From positions 21,480,703 to 21,544,702 of the forward strand of contig NC_135256.1 of NCBI RefSeq assembly GCF_964204865.1: a stretch of 64,000 bases of DNA, read 5' to 3'. Made by a program: the position numbers and the translations under genes. Under the pieces are notes generated by a model that was not told where the DNA came from, ran no database searches, and was given only the letters and a program-made list of their open reading frames with translations. The number at the start of each line of letters is the position of its first letter. Position 1 is the stretch's first letter. The stretch comes from Styela clava. Lineage: Eukaryota > Chordata > Ascidiacea > Stolidobranchia > Styelidae. Positions 49,104 to 61,451 of this stretch are shown here, piece by piece.

Positions 49104-50410
49104 TTAAACTTGCTTAATATTCATCCCCTGTGGCTCATGTGTTCCGAAGCGATGAATAAGATAAGATTCTTTGTTTTTGCTATAAATGTGGTTGTGGAAT
49201 AGTTTTTCAATGCCAATGATAAGTGAATGTCCCGGTTGGCTGAAATGGGCACCTTTAACTAAATCTTTTTTTTTGGGTTTTAATACTTCTGGTATTTTCA
49301 GTTATTCTATATTTTAGATGTCTTCCCGTTTCTCCTATGTATTGCATGCCACACTTTTTGCAGCTTATTAGGTAGATGACATTCTCCGAGTTGCGAGTAA
49401 TTTTCTGATTAATTTTCATTTCTACGTCCTTGTGTCTGCTTGTTGCAATTTTTTTTCTTCGGAATGTTGGCAAGTGCTGCATGACTTCCTGCCACATTTG
49501 AAAAATCCAGGATTTTTTTTGACTGGTGTTTCTGATTTCAATCTTTCTCTGACTAATCTGTCTCTTACGATAAGATAGGGCACTCACGATAAGATAGTCT
49601 TGGGGAAAATTTCTTTTAGTCTCTCGTTGTTGTTCAGAATATATTGGTAATCTGAAAAGATTTTTCGGATATTTGGTTGGGTTGGGTGATAACTTGTGAT
49701 GAACGGTAGCAAGGTTTCTTTTTTACTTTCAGTTTTTGGGGTTAAAAGTAGTTTTCTGTCAAGTTCTTTTGCATATTGTATCGCGTCGTCAATTAATTGT
49801 ATTTTTTTTGTATTTTCTTGTCGTGAGGAATGTTTTCATGATCCTTGCATGTTTATTAAAGAATTCATTGGTTGAAAAGGCTCTTCTTATTCTGATGAAT
49901 AGGCTTTTTGGAATATTTTTCGTGTCATGTCTATGATGGCAAGAAGACGGCGAAAGGTACTGATGGGAGTCGGTTTCTTTGCTGAAAATTTCAGTTTCCA
50001 ACTTGTCGTTAATTATATGAACTTTAACATCCAAAAACGTAATGCAGTTTGGTGAGCATTCAATTGTAAATTTGATGGTTGGATGTAAAGAATTCGCTAA
50101 GTGATAAATTCCGATAATCTTTCTCTACCATGTTTCCATATGAGAAAACAGTCATCAATGAAGCGGCAATAGTATTGTGGTTTGAAAGAGGTTTTGTCCA
50201 ATAGTTCAGATTCTAGGTTTGCCATGAAAATGTTTGCATATTTGGATGCAAATTTTGTTCCCATTGCCGTTCCTTGAATTTGGAGGTAATGTTTCTCGTC
50301 AAAAATGAAGTTGTTGTTTGTAAGGACTAAGTTAGCTGCTTTTGCTATCCAAGGGATTTCTTGTTTTTCTTTATTGAATCTGTGCAGGTATTTTTCCATT
50401 GCTTTTATGC
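49104..50410 (-). pseudogene. Penelope-like reverse transcriptase with GIY-YIG endonuclease, degraded
   Basis: Minus-strand reading from 50410: RT segments QIQGTAMGTKFAS, YANIFMANLE and FIDDCFLIW. FIDD replaces the usual YxDD/FxDD catalytic box, as in Penelope-like RTs. After a frameshift near 50100: FLDVKVH and then SHQYLSPSSCHH. Further shifts follow, then a CGRKSCSTC-like cysteine linker and the GIY-YIG endonuclease core NVIYLISCKKC, MQYIGETGRHLKYR (49300-49400). The tail FSQPGHS..YLIHRFGTHEPQG stops at 49104. N-terminal RT fingers are missing. At least three frame breaks show it is dead. Confidence 0.85.
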
Positions 50411-50515
50411 CATTTTTACTCTTGATACAGCATCCTTGCATTATATGCATACCGATCCGCCGGCACAAAAGCATAGAAGAAGGATAAGTAGTTAGTCTCG
50501 CAGAAACCAAATCAT
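50410..50515. repeat. Penelope-associated direct repeat, 5' copy
   Basis: Nearly identical to 48815-48917 and fused directly to the truncated RT, marking the upstream end of this Penelope copy. Confidence 0.8.
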
Positions 50516-51988
50516 TAGCAAAAATATATATGGTGGCATTGATGTCCGTATACGAGTATTTCACGTTCTAGAACTAGAAGTATTTGACTCTGACGCTCCC
50601 TAAAATTGAAAATGACTTTAACGAAAGCACAGTTTGCATAACTAAATAATTAATATCATTCGTAAAATGATTCGTTATTTAAATAGAAATACATCAAAAC
50701 AACCAAAACTCCCGTAAACGTCAACTCGAGTTAAATCTTGCATTTTTGTAATTCTTTAGAACTCTTACGTGACGTAGCGGTTATAAAGTTATTGTTATGA
50801 TTGTTGATTAACATATTGAATCATTAACACACGTACTCATGGGCTTGTCCACTAGGTCGCAAGAGACTATTCGTTTTTTGACTTTGGGTAAAACCGCATG
50901 TTCTCACTTGCGTTCTTCCGTATATACTTTGTCGCGTTATGCTAATTGCGCTGTCAGCAGTTCTGGATCGCCCAACATGGACTTATAATTGTTTCGTGTT
51001 CTATTAGGCGTACAAATTATTTGTTTTCTTACTGTTTAGAAAACTATTGGTACTACATTTGTTTATATCCGAGTGACACTACAATTACCGGCTTTTTCGT
51101 ACCTCACCAACTCTTTCGCGAGTGTTATTGTGTTCGACCTGATTTTGCGATCCCTGAGCGACTGTAACAAGATTTTCAAGCCCTAATACATTTCGAGTGT
51201 ATCCAGTCAAATAGACTGTTGTTTATGGGGATTTGGAGAACACCTCCCGTCAGAGCATGATAAAGAAAAAAACACGTCCACAAGGTAATTTTAAGTATCA
51301 ACATCTGTGGCACACTGTGATTCAAGTGGACACCTTTTTAAAGTTGGCACAGCTTGACAGTTATATTCGAAATATGTGCCATAAAATTCCAGTTAATTAC
51401 TGCCGAATTACAATTTTAAGGATATATCAACATCTGTGGAACACTGTAATCCAAGTGGACACCATTTTAGAGTTGGCACAGCGTGACAGTTATATTCGAA
51501 ATATGTGCCATAAAATTTCAATTGATTACTGCCGAATTACAAAAATAATGAGCAAGAATTCTTAAACGTGGCTCTCATCTGTAAAAGGTCACTTTAAAAA
51601 AACTCCCGAAAGCTCATATTTAATTTTTCTCGAAATAGTAACAATAAATTCTTGTCAAACTAGTTCATTAAATTGCCAAAACCGGTTGTACAACGGTCAA
51701 CTATTTGGGGATTAAATGAAGCTATCGAGCAACTGTCGTTGTCCAAAGCGTAACAATCATCTTAATCCGAACACCTTTCTATAGCTGGTCTCAATAAAAC
51801 AAAACTAAAACACCTAAAACAGTAGGTTACCGTATCGATCACTCACAAAATTATTCATTCGTAACCACATTCGAAATAGGAAAGTAAAGGTACAGACAGT
51901 CTTCAAAAATAAAAGCTCGTTATTATTAGCCCAGGGCAATATGACAATTTATTACACCGGGTGTGAATATTAGAGTGGTACGTATTTT
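50516..51988. other. Intergenic, no gene seen
   Basis: No exon is supported. The only structure is the two-copy repeat at 51296-51545. Confidence 0.5.
51296..51545 (+). repeat. Two-copy 129-bp tandem repeat
   Basis: The unit starts TATCAACATCTGTGG at 51296 and at 51425. Copies differ at about 9 sites. Because 129 is a multiple of three, an ORF (51233-51565) spans both and encodes a 43-residue repeat, but most differences change the amino acid, so coding is doubtful. Confidence 0.8.
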
Positions 51989-52497
51989 CAGCGCCGGATT
52001 AACCGTTAAACAATATAATCACGTGCTTATGGCACCAAGCAAAGTAGGGCACCACAGAAATTTTAGAGCAGAATTTTATATAGTTTATCGGTGTTTATTA
52101 AAATATTTCGATTTCACCAGACCACTCAAACTTCAAAATATTTGCTTATTTTTTGTCTTCAAGTATCATATTGACCTTCTTTATTAGAAAATAAACACTG
52201 AAACTTTTTTTTTGACACGAAATAAGCCTAGGAGTCGTTTTAATAAATTGTTGTTGTTTTTTCTTTCTAGTATTCTCCTTGCTGCTTCATTTTTGTTTTA
52301 AAAAAATTCTTTTATCTTGAACAATTGGACCAATGACATAAGGAAAAACACGGCGGAAAGGTATTTCCTTGCCCATCACACAGTGTCTGGTTTGATTTCA
52401 AGTAATATCTGTCACGAAAGAATATAATCTGAAGCGACATTAAACGCGAGATGCACAAAATACGCCGGTAATTTTCGGGAATTAACTTAATTAAATT

Positions 52498-52796
52498 AAA
52501 CGAGAATATCGGTCAGAGACCGAAGACTTATCGATCGAAAGTTAGGATCCACAAAACAGCGCTTTTACTCCATAGTGACACCTTGTGTCTCATCACTAAT
52601 TGATTAATAACTCTCTAATTAACGACATAATTCATCCAAAATCAATAGGCTCCTGGTCTGACAAATCTGGAGCAGATTCGATCTTGCTTTCGTGAGATAT
52701 CGCGTGCATCTAACAGACAGGCAAACAGACAGACAGACAGGCAGACAGACAAATACCTATCAACATCCTTACCGATTAAAATCGATAAGTAATAAC
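52498..52796 (-). repeat. Dispersed TCTG-tract repeat, copy B, nested in a hAT element
   Basis: The reverse complement matches 41467-41794 throughout: CGGTCAGAGACCGAAGAC at one end, a CAGACAGA tract, then ACCGATTAAAATCGATAAG at the other. Its position inside 51989-53466 makes it a later insertion into the hAT element or cargo of it. Confidence 0.65.
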
Positions 52797-53218
52797 GGTA
52801 TGTTAGTCGTTAGTAATAACTGAAGGCTTTATATATCTTCTTTACAAGAACACCACCCATGCAACATAATAATAGTCTGATTAGAACGGTAGACTCTCGT
52901 TGCTTTTTAAATTAAAAGTAAGTAAACTCGCGATATTTCGATCACTTTTGGGTTTTCTCCGACTTGCGGCCCGCGAGACCTCCTCAAAAGTTGTTGTGGT
53001 CCTTCAACCTAGCAACCTTAAACCACCCTGAGGTAGACTACGAGGTGGTCCGGTACGGTAAAATTTCTAAGTACAGTTGTGACTTGTATCCTTTGTATTT
53101 CGATTGACGTTGAGACTGGAGGCGTGCATCTTTATTGTTACACTCCCTCAGGATTAGAGATCAACCGATATATTGGCCCGATATTGCGTGTTTGCCGATA
53201 TATCATATAGAGTCTCAT

Positions 53219-53260
53219 GTCCTGATGAAGTTTTTCTGAATAGAAATTCGAAACGTCCGC
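53219..53260 (+). other. Short hammerhead-like sequence pattern
   Basis: CTGATGA, a single A, an imperfect hairpin of about 20 bases, then CGAAACGTC. This repeats the pattern of the Penelope motif at 48440-48495, including the additional A, but the hairpin has two mismatched pairs. Confidence 0.25.
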
Positions 53261-53949
53261 AAATTACATCGTTTTGATTATAGACAGTAAACGACAGTTA
53301 AAAAATCTAAAAATGTTCGTGAAAGTTGTTTTATTTACTGTTGGTTGTGATTATTTTTAATGGATAATACACTTATGTGGTTTATTGTTTTTATAATTAA
53401 ATTACACATGAGGGTGCACCAAAGTCTTCAGTGCTTAGGGCACCAAAGGGCTTAATCCCGTACCTGCGTATGTTATGAATCGTATACGTTCATTCGGTCT
53501 GATTTTAGAAGTGATTGCCGTTGTCAAATTATACCATCGCTTTTCTAGTACAGCATTTTGGAACAGTTCGGTAGTTGAACACTATTGTATTTGTAGCGAG
53601 TACCTAAATGTAACTGCGGACAAAAATACTCTTTGTTTCTTGCGAGAAACTCCGCACCTTTCGTGAGAAATTTAGTCACTTTTTCACTGGTTGACCCTCA
53701 CTATATCTAATTTATGTCTTTTGAATTGGGTCACTCAGCAAGTCAGGATAATATATTCTTACTTTTTTTTTTCGATGTTTGTTTAACGTCAATGCTGCTT
53801 TTCAACTCGGCAAACAAGGTGTCGCTGATGACTTTGGTAATCTTTCGCGGTCCCTTTTCAATTGCGGAAATACTGTATATTTTGAGTATTTATCATTATA
53901 ATTCTTTACCTGTGTCGTTACAATATTTCATGCACGACGAAATAAAATA

Positions 53950-54364
53950 TCTGGGCAATCTTTTGTCGCTCGCGGGCCAAAATTAAGGTTGCAAGTCATT
54001 GGCGGGCCGCATATATTTTTAGAAAGTTGAAAAACCGAACGGATGGTACTTTTTATAATAATAATTAAGCAGTGATACATCTCTCGAATAGAATATAGAT
54101 TTATTCCCTCATTGCATTTCATAAAATTTCATTTGAATATTTTCAGCGCCATTGAACCCTTTGCAATTAACATCAACTTTTCTGCGTTTTGTTGCCATTT
54201 GCTTAATTATATTTAAATTATATGCTCATTAAACGAGTAATTGTGAATTTTATAATTGTTAGGTTATAATATAATTTAGTCTAAAGAATATATTTGTCAA
54301 AACGGATGTTTTGTTACTATAATTTGTTAAAACCGGCCCGCGGGCCGTAGGTTGCCGACCCCTG
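53950..54364. mobile_element. hAT element of the CAGGGGTCGGCAACC type
   Basis: Right end, inverted, reads CAGGGGTCGGCAACCTACGG with GGCCCGCGGGCC. The left part, TTTTGTCGCTCGCGGGCC.AA and GGCGGGCCGCA.ATA, matches the element at 63841 base for base over most of its length. The extreme left end is mutated (GGGCAATC). No ORF of note. Confidence 0.7.
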
Positions 54365-54752
54365 ATCTAATGGATTAGATAATGTTTCGCTTAGTGAACA
54401 AGCAAAGCTAAAAATAAAACAACGAACATGAAAATCCAAAAACTAGTTTTAAGCGTTGCTTCTTGTGTGGCAAAACATTGCAGTTTTCAAAAAATTCTAT
54501 ATTTCTTATTATTCCACTTTTCGGCTGATATGTACATCGGAGACGAATAGTATAGTACTAGCGATAATCATGACTAGGGTCAGCTGCTCGATATAAGAAG
54601 GCTGACTGGTTGATGCTTCTACGGCTTTTGGCAGTTGTCCATCGTCCTGCCGTGGAACGAACGCGACTTTCTTATCGGAAATATCCAATATACCGGAGTC
54701 CTCGTCCACGCCGATATTTCATCAATAATAATTGACGCACAACTGCGTAGGA

Positions 54753-55073
54753 CAGTGATTCTCAAACAATGGGCACGCCCTCACGGGGGACGTAGACAAC
54801 TTTTTGATGGGGCCCAAAGCTAATTAAAAGTTGTTAGATTTGATCTTGCCCGCCTTATTTTGGGTATTTGCATTTCCAAACTTTTCATTTATTTCATTAT
54901 TTACGTTCTATTCACGTATTTTCAACTCAGTATTTGTTATTCGTAGATTTTTGTTTATTATTTTACTAGTTGAAAAAAATAAACCTGACTATGTTAGCCA
55001 GTTATGTTTGAGGTGGGGCGCGAGACATGACAACCTCCAAAAATGGGGCGCGACATAGGTTTGAGAACCACTG
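54753..55073. mobile_element. Non-autonomous hAT element
   Basis: Left CAGTGATTCTCAAAC and right GTTTGAGAACCACTG are inverted. Flanks GCGTAGGA and GCCTACGA match at 6 of 8. The interior resembles 41953-42269, including TTTCATTTATTTCATTATTT, so the two are one family. Confidence 0.8.
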
Positions 55074-56413
55074 GCCTACGATTATTTCAAAGCTGGGTGG
55101 TTATATCATGCACGATCATTTTATAGGTATAGTCTATAGATAGATGAACGAGCAAAATATTCGATTTACCATGCCATATAGGAATAGAAAGGAAGACGAG
55201 ACCCCATGAGTGCAACTTCGTGATGGACGCATCGACAATGTCGAAAAGGCAAATCTTGTGGTTTTAACATCAGCATGTCAAATATATATATGTCGGAAAA
55301 ATTTTCTCAGGAAGGTGCTGGTTTTCAGATTTGTATTTCATGTGCATATGGGCGCAATCTATGATTAGAAATTGACTAAATTCATGTTTGTTTCTGACCC
55401 AAGAAATGCCGCAAGCCCGAGAAACGACAAGAATGAAATGCGTAATTTAACGATATGCATGGTATCTATATATATATACATGGGCTATACGAAGAAATGC
55501 GGAAGATCATATACAAATTTGAAACGCTTCAAGTTCATGTTATGAAAATTTGAATGCCAAACTGATATAATATTTATTTAGTTTGTGCCGTTTCAGATTC
55601 GTGCTGTTTTTACTTTGCTAATTGCGAGTCACCGCAAGTCCACGTCATATGATATAGATAGGGCAAGTGCCAGTCGAGAATCCCCAAGAGATTTCGCATA
55701 AGATCTGCTCATTTATTTATTACTTAGTGCTCGCATTTTCATTTTTGTACTCGAATGTTATCCTCTCAATTTAAAGTTTACCAATCCTATGCCATTGAAA
55801 TTCCACATTTCAATTAGGAAAAACTGCAAATTGACCCAATGTCTTTTATAAACTGCACTATATCTTCCCATGTTTTAGTTTATTACTCCATAGGAAAAGC
55901 ATCCGCCTAGAATCGTATGAAGGAAGGCCAAAATTGCTTGCTTTCCAGATTCCCTTGCAAATTTTTGCTGGTTGCTCAGAATTCGAAGTAAACTATATAC
56001 CGGTACATAAGACCACTGATTCGATGAGAATCTTTTGTACTCTATCTATTTGTTAATTAGTTTTGTGGACTTTTCATACGTCCAATAGGAACAACTATGG
56101 TATACAGAACGATATAGCAAAACGATCGATAGTACACTTCCAATGAATACCATTTCACAAGATAAATAAACTGGACTAGAGGCATAATACATGGATTTCC
56201 ATTGCATTTTTTTTTGATACAGTAAGATGAACCAGTAAAGAATATGACTAATTCTTCCTGACGTCAGCGCTTTTCATATTATGAAAGCAGATCTTCTCAC
56301 AAAGAGTAATAAATAAAACATTTTCACTGGTTTATCCAGGATTTTAATCTCCGCAATCAATACTTTAACATAGCTCTGCGAAAATATTAAGGTCAGACAT
56401 TGGTTAATTGCTA
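55074..56413. other. Intergenic downstream of LRRC47
   Basis: AT-rich, no exon seen. Only scattered (TA)n tracts. Confidence 0.5.
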
Positions 56414-59400
56414 TTAGAACCTTTCCACCTTAATAGCAGCCTCTTGATACTCTAAATCAGTTCTAGATGGATAGACAACTTTTAATTTTCCTTGTGAATC
56501 CATGATTTTTACTTGCTGTACAATGAGCTTTGTTGGATCAGTACTATTTTTAACTTCTTCTTCATCACTAGAATCATCATAAAAGTCTTGATTCTATAAA
56601 AAGATGTCATAAGAATTATGAATACAAGAACTATTTCATAGCAATCTTAAACAATTTTACATATATTTTTATTAATTCCTTTGTGGTGAACCAATATTTC
56701 GAATTCAAACATTACCTACTAACAATTCCAGTCAACAAAGCTACCTGAAATGATCCGAATATGGCCCAGACTTTATATGGAAATTAAATCAAGTCCATGC
56801 TTCCGAAAACAAATAACTAATCCCATACCTGACATGGAATGGTAACCGGGCGAGAGACTGTGGTTCGCCATATGGTTAAGCGGTCTTATCGGCTTTCCTC
56901 TCCCCCGGGAAAAACATGAAAATCCTATCCTATACAGTATCACTAATATACAAGAGCTGAATTATTATACCTTTGCAGAAGTCATTCCTTCATTTAGCAT
57001 TGAATGAAGCAATTTATCCATGATTGTTTTACATGAACTCAAACTCTGAGATCCTGTGACCTGAACATAAGATTTTAATTCTTTATACTTTTACAATAAC
57101 AATAAGGTATAATTATAAATCTTTTAAATATGATTAAATTATTATTATTAAAAAATTAATTTTTCCATCAACCTAATTAAATATTACAATGTGCTGAAGA
57201 GAAGTTAAATTGTCGCGATAATAGTTAGAGAGATAGTCAGTGTGCTGTTTACTCATTCAAATTGTATGCCTACATATGCTTTGCTGAAAACATTCAACAA
57301 GCTTAGGAATTGAAAACACTACAGAAATCTTTCAGCTACATGAATGACTACAGTCTTTTTCTTTTTAATAAAATTGAATTTGTACTGGAAAATTCTGCAG
57401 CTTTTCTACAAAATGATTGTGATATGAAATAAAATACTTTGTGAGGATGAAACTGGACAACAGAGTTGTAAATAATAGAGATAGTTATGAAACGAAGAAT
57501 ATAGGCAATAAGCTATTGACACAAGACATGAAGTTAAAACATACCTCTAACAACACATCACCTTTACCCATTTTGATCTTAGAAATTTCACTGTTGGTGA
57601 GTGGAGGCAGAGATATAACTACATCATCTGAAGTTCTACTCAGAAAAGCAAACTTTTCCTGATTCTCCAACAAAGATAAATATCTGACAAAATACATACA
57701 AAATTAAAATCAAACAACTATATTTTAATTACTTTTCTCCAAACCACGAGTGAGCAAAGTTTTTTTGAAAAGTCACTATAAAAAAATCTGTCTTGCAAAG
57801 GCTGCATGTGACATCACATTTCCTATTACTGTAATAGTGTCAAATTTAATGGTGGATGACTATGTTGAACCGGAGATAATTTGTTATAAGAATTCATAGT
57901 TTAGATAATTTAAATGAGGTTTATATTTTGAATTAGGTTCATAAAAAAGACTTCTAAAATTTAAGTTTCAACAAAGCATAAAACATAACAAAATGCTTTG
58001 ATGAAAATTGATCCAATTTGTGCAAGCCGATAAGATTTGCAGCATATTATTCTCACTTATAAATTCCAGATATTTGGCTTCGTTTCTTTTCTTTCTTCAT
58101 TTCATCAGCTTCTGCCCTCAGTTGTTTATAAAGTTGTAAACCAGACACTTGTTCTCCTCTACCTAATGGCTGGATCTGGAAACAAGAAGGATTTTACACA
58201 AAAACCTAAGAATGTAATTCATTTGTTTGATTCAGAAAACAGCGTGTCTGGGGATATTCCACATGAAATGAAGGAGGCTTGAATTGTGACATTTTGTTGG
58301 ATCTGAAGTCAGAACCAAGCTTACAAACATAGATCGAGCTGGAGCTACCAGAAACTTTAGTTGTTCCAGCTCCTATCCTTCCATTTATTTTTTCACATTT
58401 ATAATTTTCTAATACTTCACACAAATTAAAAGGCCTAGCCTTTTTAGTATCAGTATCAGTAGTTTATTTTTACACATGCCGAAAATACACATTGTACAAT
58501 TAGAATAAAGAAAAAATGCATTTTAGTGTGAAGAGAGACGCATTATATTTATTAGCTTATATTTTTTATAATATTGATTTTTAAAATTAATGTATTTGAG
58601 ATCAATATTTAAATTTTTCTTGTGTGGTATTTATTGAGCAGCGAAAACACAAATATGACATATGTTTGAACTGATATTAGCCATGATAAATATTTCATGT
58701 GTCTTCAAATCATGATTCAATATTTTAAAAAAAAAGAATTGCTATTGTCAAGCTGACAAAACCTGGATTCCCCCCCCTAACATTCATGTCATAAAAAGTG
58801 ATTTATTTAATCTTGCGACAATGTTCTTTCGCCGAAGACGTACACAAAAGATGCTATAGGTTATCTCCAGCAACATATGAATTTCTAAAAAAAAAAATTA
58901 ATTTTAGTTAAAATACAACCTCAAATGTATCAGGTTCTTTAGCATCATATTTAAGACTCGAACAAGCCAGAGATGATACATCATGAGAAGCAATTGTTCC
59001 AATGGTTCTCTTTCCACACACTTCATCATGTAGTTTAGTCTGCAATAGATAAGGAAAATAAAATTATTGTCAAGCATCTTACATTAATTATTTGGCTCAA
59101 TTTTAGATAAGAACAGACTATTGAACATTGGTTTTCAACTTTTCCACTGCTGTGAACCTTTTGATCACTGGAAGTGGAACCAGTTAACACTGATAATTAG
59201 TTATCATATCTAATGCTTCTCATCAAAACTGGATACAAAAATTAAATTGTAATGATATTAAGAACAATTACTGTCAAACATCCAATTGGCAGGATTTTTG
59301 GTTTTTATTCTGGTTTTATAATATGCACCAATGTATTTCAAAAGAAAAGTTAAGTTCCGAATATAACAGTTTTTTTCCTCAATTTTCACCTTTTCAGGTT

Positions 59401-61011
59401 GAATCCCTTGCTGCTATATATTTCATAGACCTGACAAGCCAGCTTAAACATATCAGTATCACAAAGCAAAAGCCGTTCATTCATTTAAAAAACAATGTTT
59501 GTGATTATTGTGAAAAGCTAGTCAGCACTAATAGTTTCGACGCATGAACACATGGCTGGTGGATGAAACCATTGTGACAAGTATTAGAAGCAAACACTTA
59601 CAACCTAATACCATAATCTTTAGCGATAATTTTCAATAAACATAATTAGATCTCACCTGTATAGCAATGAATTTTTTGAAAACACCTTCTTTTGACAAGT
59701 TTAATCTTTTAACGACACAGCAAACAATATAAGGTCGAACATCTTTTATCTCATCAGATACAGTTATCTCAAGTGGTTTCGTTTCTGGAATCATAACATT
59801 ACGACATATTATGTAGCATAGCATGTCTTTATAACAAAATAGATCGAGTCAGCTTTTACTTGCTTTGATAGAAATAGTATACAGAGACTTGACACAAAAA
59901 CTGTTAACACACTCACCCTTTTTTACTTCTCCGAACTTTAAAACTTGAATAATGTGTTTAATTAATTCTTCTTCAACATCAACTTTTGCATTTTTTCCCT
60001 TTTTCTTCTTTTTACCACCAGACTTGTTACCAGTTCCCACTGATCCATTTTCACCTCTAAAAACAAACAAATAATTCAGTATAAACTAAATTCAAACAAA
60101 GTTATCCAATCACGAATGATTCATTCCTAAAAGTGAAAAATTGTATAATATTGTTATTTGCAATTTTTTGTCGTATTTTGTAGGATTTCAACTCATCAAA
60201 TTGCATTAAATTGATAAAAAATAAGGTTAATTTCAAATACAAACAATCTTTGTCATTACCCAGCAGGTCTCCCTTTTGTTCTTATATAATCCATAATTGC
60301 TTTTTGGGAACTGTTATTTTGTTCAATAAGTTTTTTGAGTCTCCGATCCTTGAGTGGATTGTCTTTATAATCTGCAGATTTCAACTTGAAACAATTTGCC
60401 AGAGTTTGGGGAAGCTCCTTAATCTTGTTCACTGACAAATCTAATGTTTTCAATGCTTCTAATGTTCCAATACCATCATTCACATCCTCAATTTGATTGT
60501 GGGAAGCTTTGAGATCGGCCAAATGTTTTTGATTTCCTTCGATAAGTGCTTGTGGAATTTCAGTGAATTTATTATTAGAAATATTGAGAGTTGAGAGCAG
60601 TGAGAGATTTTTTACGCTTTCTGGTAATTGAGACAATTTATTACAATTTAAATTTAAGGTTTGAAGATTCCTGATGTTTCCAAATTCATCTGGAAGTTCT
60701 TCAAGTGCATTATAAGAAATATCAAGAACTTTTAATTGCTTCAATGTACATATCTCATCTGGAAGAGACACCAAGTTGTTACCATTTATAATCAATTGCA
60801 TTAAAGCTGACAGTGAACTTATATCTTTCGACAAACTTGTGATTCCACATTCTGAAACTTCCAGAAAATTCAGCAGTGTCAAAGAATATAGATCCTCGGG
60901 AAGAACATTGTCATTCTTTTCTATCTTCAATCTTGTATCCGGTGTTCCTTTAATGACCAATTCTCTCCTCTTCTCTTCCTTACATTGAGCAATTTCAGGC
61001 CAATCGGACAT
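56414..61011 (-). CDS. LRRC47: Leucine-rich repeat-containing protein 47
   Basis: Eight minus-strand exons: 60260-61011, 59917-60056, 59657-59784, 58920-59039, 58057-58175, 57545-57683, 56971-57060 and 56414-56593. They join to 555 residues (human protein about 583). Exon 1 encodes the leucine-rich repeats (for example LKVLDISYNALEELP, LNLNCNKLSQLP, LNISNNKFTEIP and LKTLDLSVNKIKELP). A lysine-rich linker follows (SGGKKKKKGKN). Exons 3-6 form a B3/B4 fold related to the phenylalanyl-tRNA synthetase beta subunit: VRPYIVCCVVKR, IAIQTKLHDEVCGKRTIGTI, KKEKKRSQISGIYKYL and VISLPPLTNSE. The last exon, VVYPSRTDL..AAIKVERF, matches the conserved family C-terminus. All phases agree. The molecular role is not well established; the B3/B4 domain suggests an editing- or RNA-related origin. 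Confidence 0.93.
59127..59176 (+). mobile_element. hAT-like terminus remnant in an LRRC47 intron
   Basis: CATTGGTTTTCAACTTTTCC followed by CTGTGAACCTTTTGATCACTGG resembles the CAGTGGTTTTCAACC family end. It is short and lacks a partner end. Confidence 0.3.
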
Positions 61012-61322
61012 TGAAATTTGCTACTTTTCAAGTTGGACAAAATAAATTAACAATCTGTTTAAGAAAAAGTGATAAAGTGAATTATTAAGCACAAAAATGC
61101 AGTGAGATTTTTTCTTTGTAGTGAGAAAAGGCATATATGACGAAAAATAAATGCAGGAATCACCAATGTTATAAATAGCCCATTGTATATTCATCCCATA
61201 TATGGGCAAGAACATGGAATGCTTATATTTGATACTGTATTCCAGAGTACTGACGACTATGAAATTTCATCTTCTCATTTCAAATATTAATTTGTTATTT
61301 ATAATTCATATTTTTGAGCAGC

Positions 61323-61328
61323 TTTATT
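61323..61328 (-). promoter_or_regulatory. Probable polyadenylation signal of ORC3
   Basis: AATAAA on the minus strand, about 125 bases after the ORC3 stop and before the LRRC47 start at 61011. It suggests that ORC3 ends its own transcript here. Confidence 0.45.
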
Positions 61329-61451
61329 ATCAAAAATCCCTTAAACAAAACCATTCAAATGTCTCCAGCAAGAACCAAAACAGAACATTATTGATGAAAA
61401 TGGAATACGCTGAAAAATCAGTTTTGAATCATGAACAAATAAATAACGATT

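Larger units (their letters stand above)
48410..50515 (-). mobile_element. Truncated Penelope-like retroelement
   Basis: A minus-strand element. The upstream boundary is a terminal-repeat piece (50410-50515) joined directly to mid reverse transcriptase. The remainder of the RT, a GIY-YIG endonuclease and a 3' region with a second copy of the same repeat (48815-48917), a palindrome (48701-48806) and a hammerhead-like motif (48440-48495) follow. The tail-to-head arrangement with partial repeats at both ends is typical of Penelope-like elements. The coding part is broken by frameshifts, so this copy cannot move by itself. Confidence 0.82.
51989..53466. mobile_element. hAT element, 1.48 kb, with nested repeat
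   Basis: Left end CAGCGCCGGATTAACC and inverted right end CAGGTACGGGATTAAGCC, followed on both sides by a GGCACC-containing stretch. Flanking octamers CGTATTTT (51981-51988) and CGTATGTT (53467-53474) match at 7 of 8. It contains the inverted dispersed repeat at 52498-52796 and another repeat fragment near 53155-53210. No intact transposase is visible. Confidence 0.8.

Noticed and set aside
51233..51565. 110-codon ORF with a 43-residue tandem peptide repeat
   Set aside because: About seven of nine differences between the DNA copies alter the amino acid, as expected for non-coding DNA. The frame stays open because the unit happens to be 129 bp.
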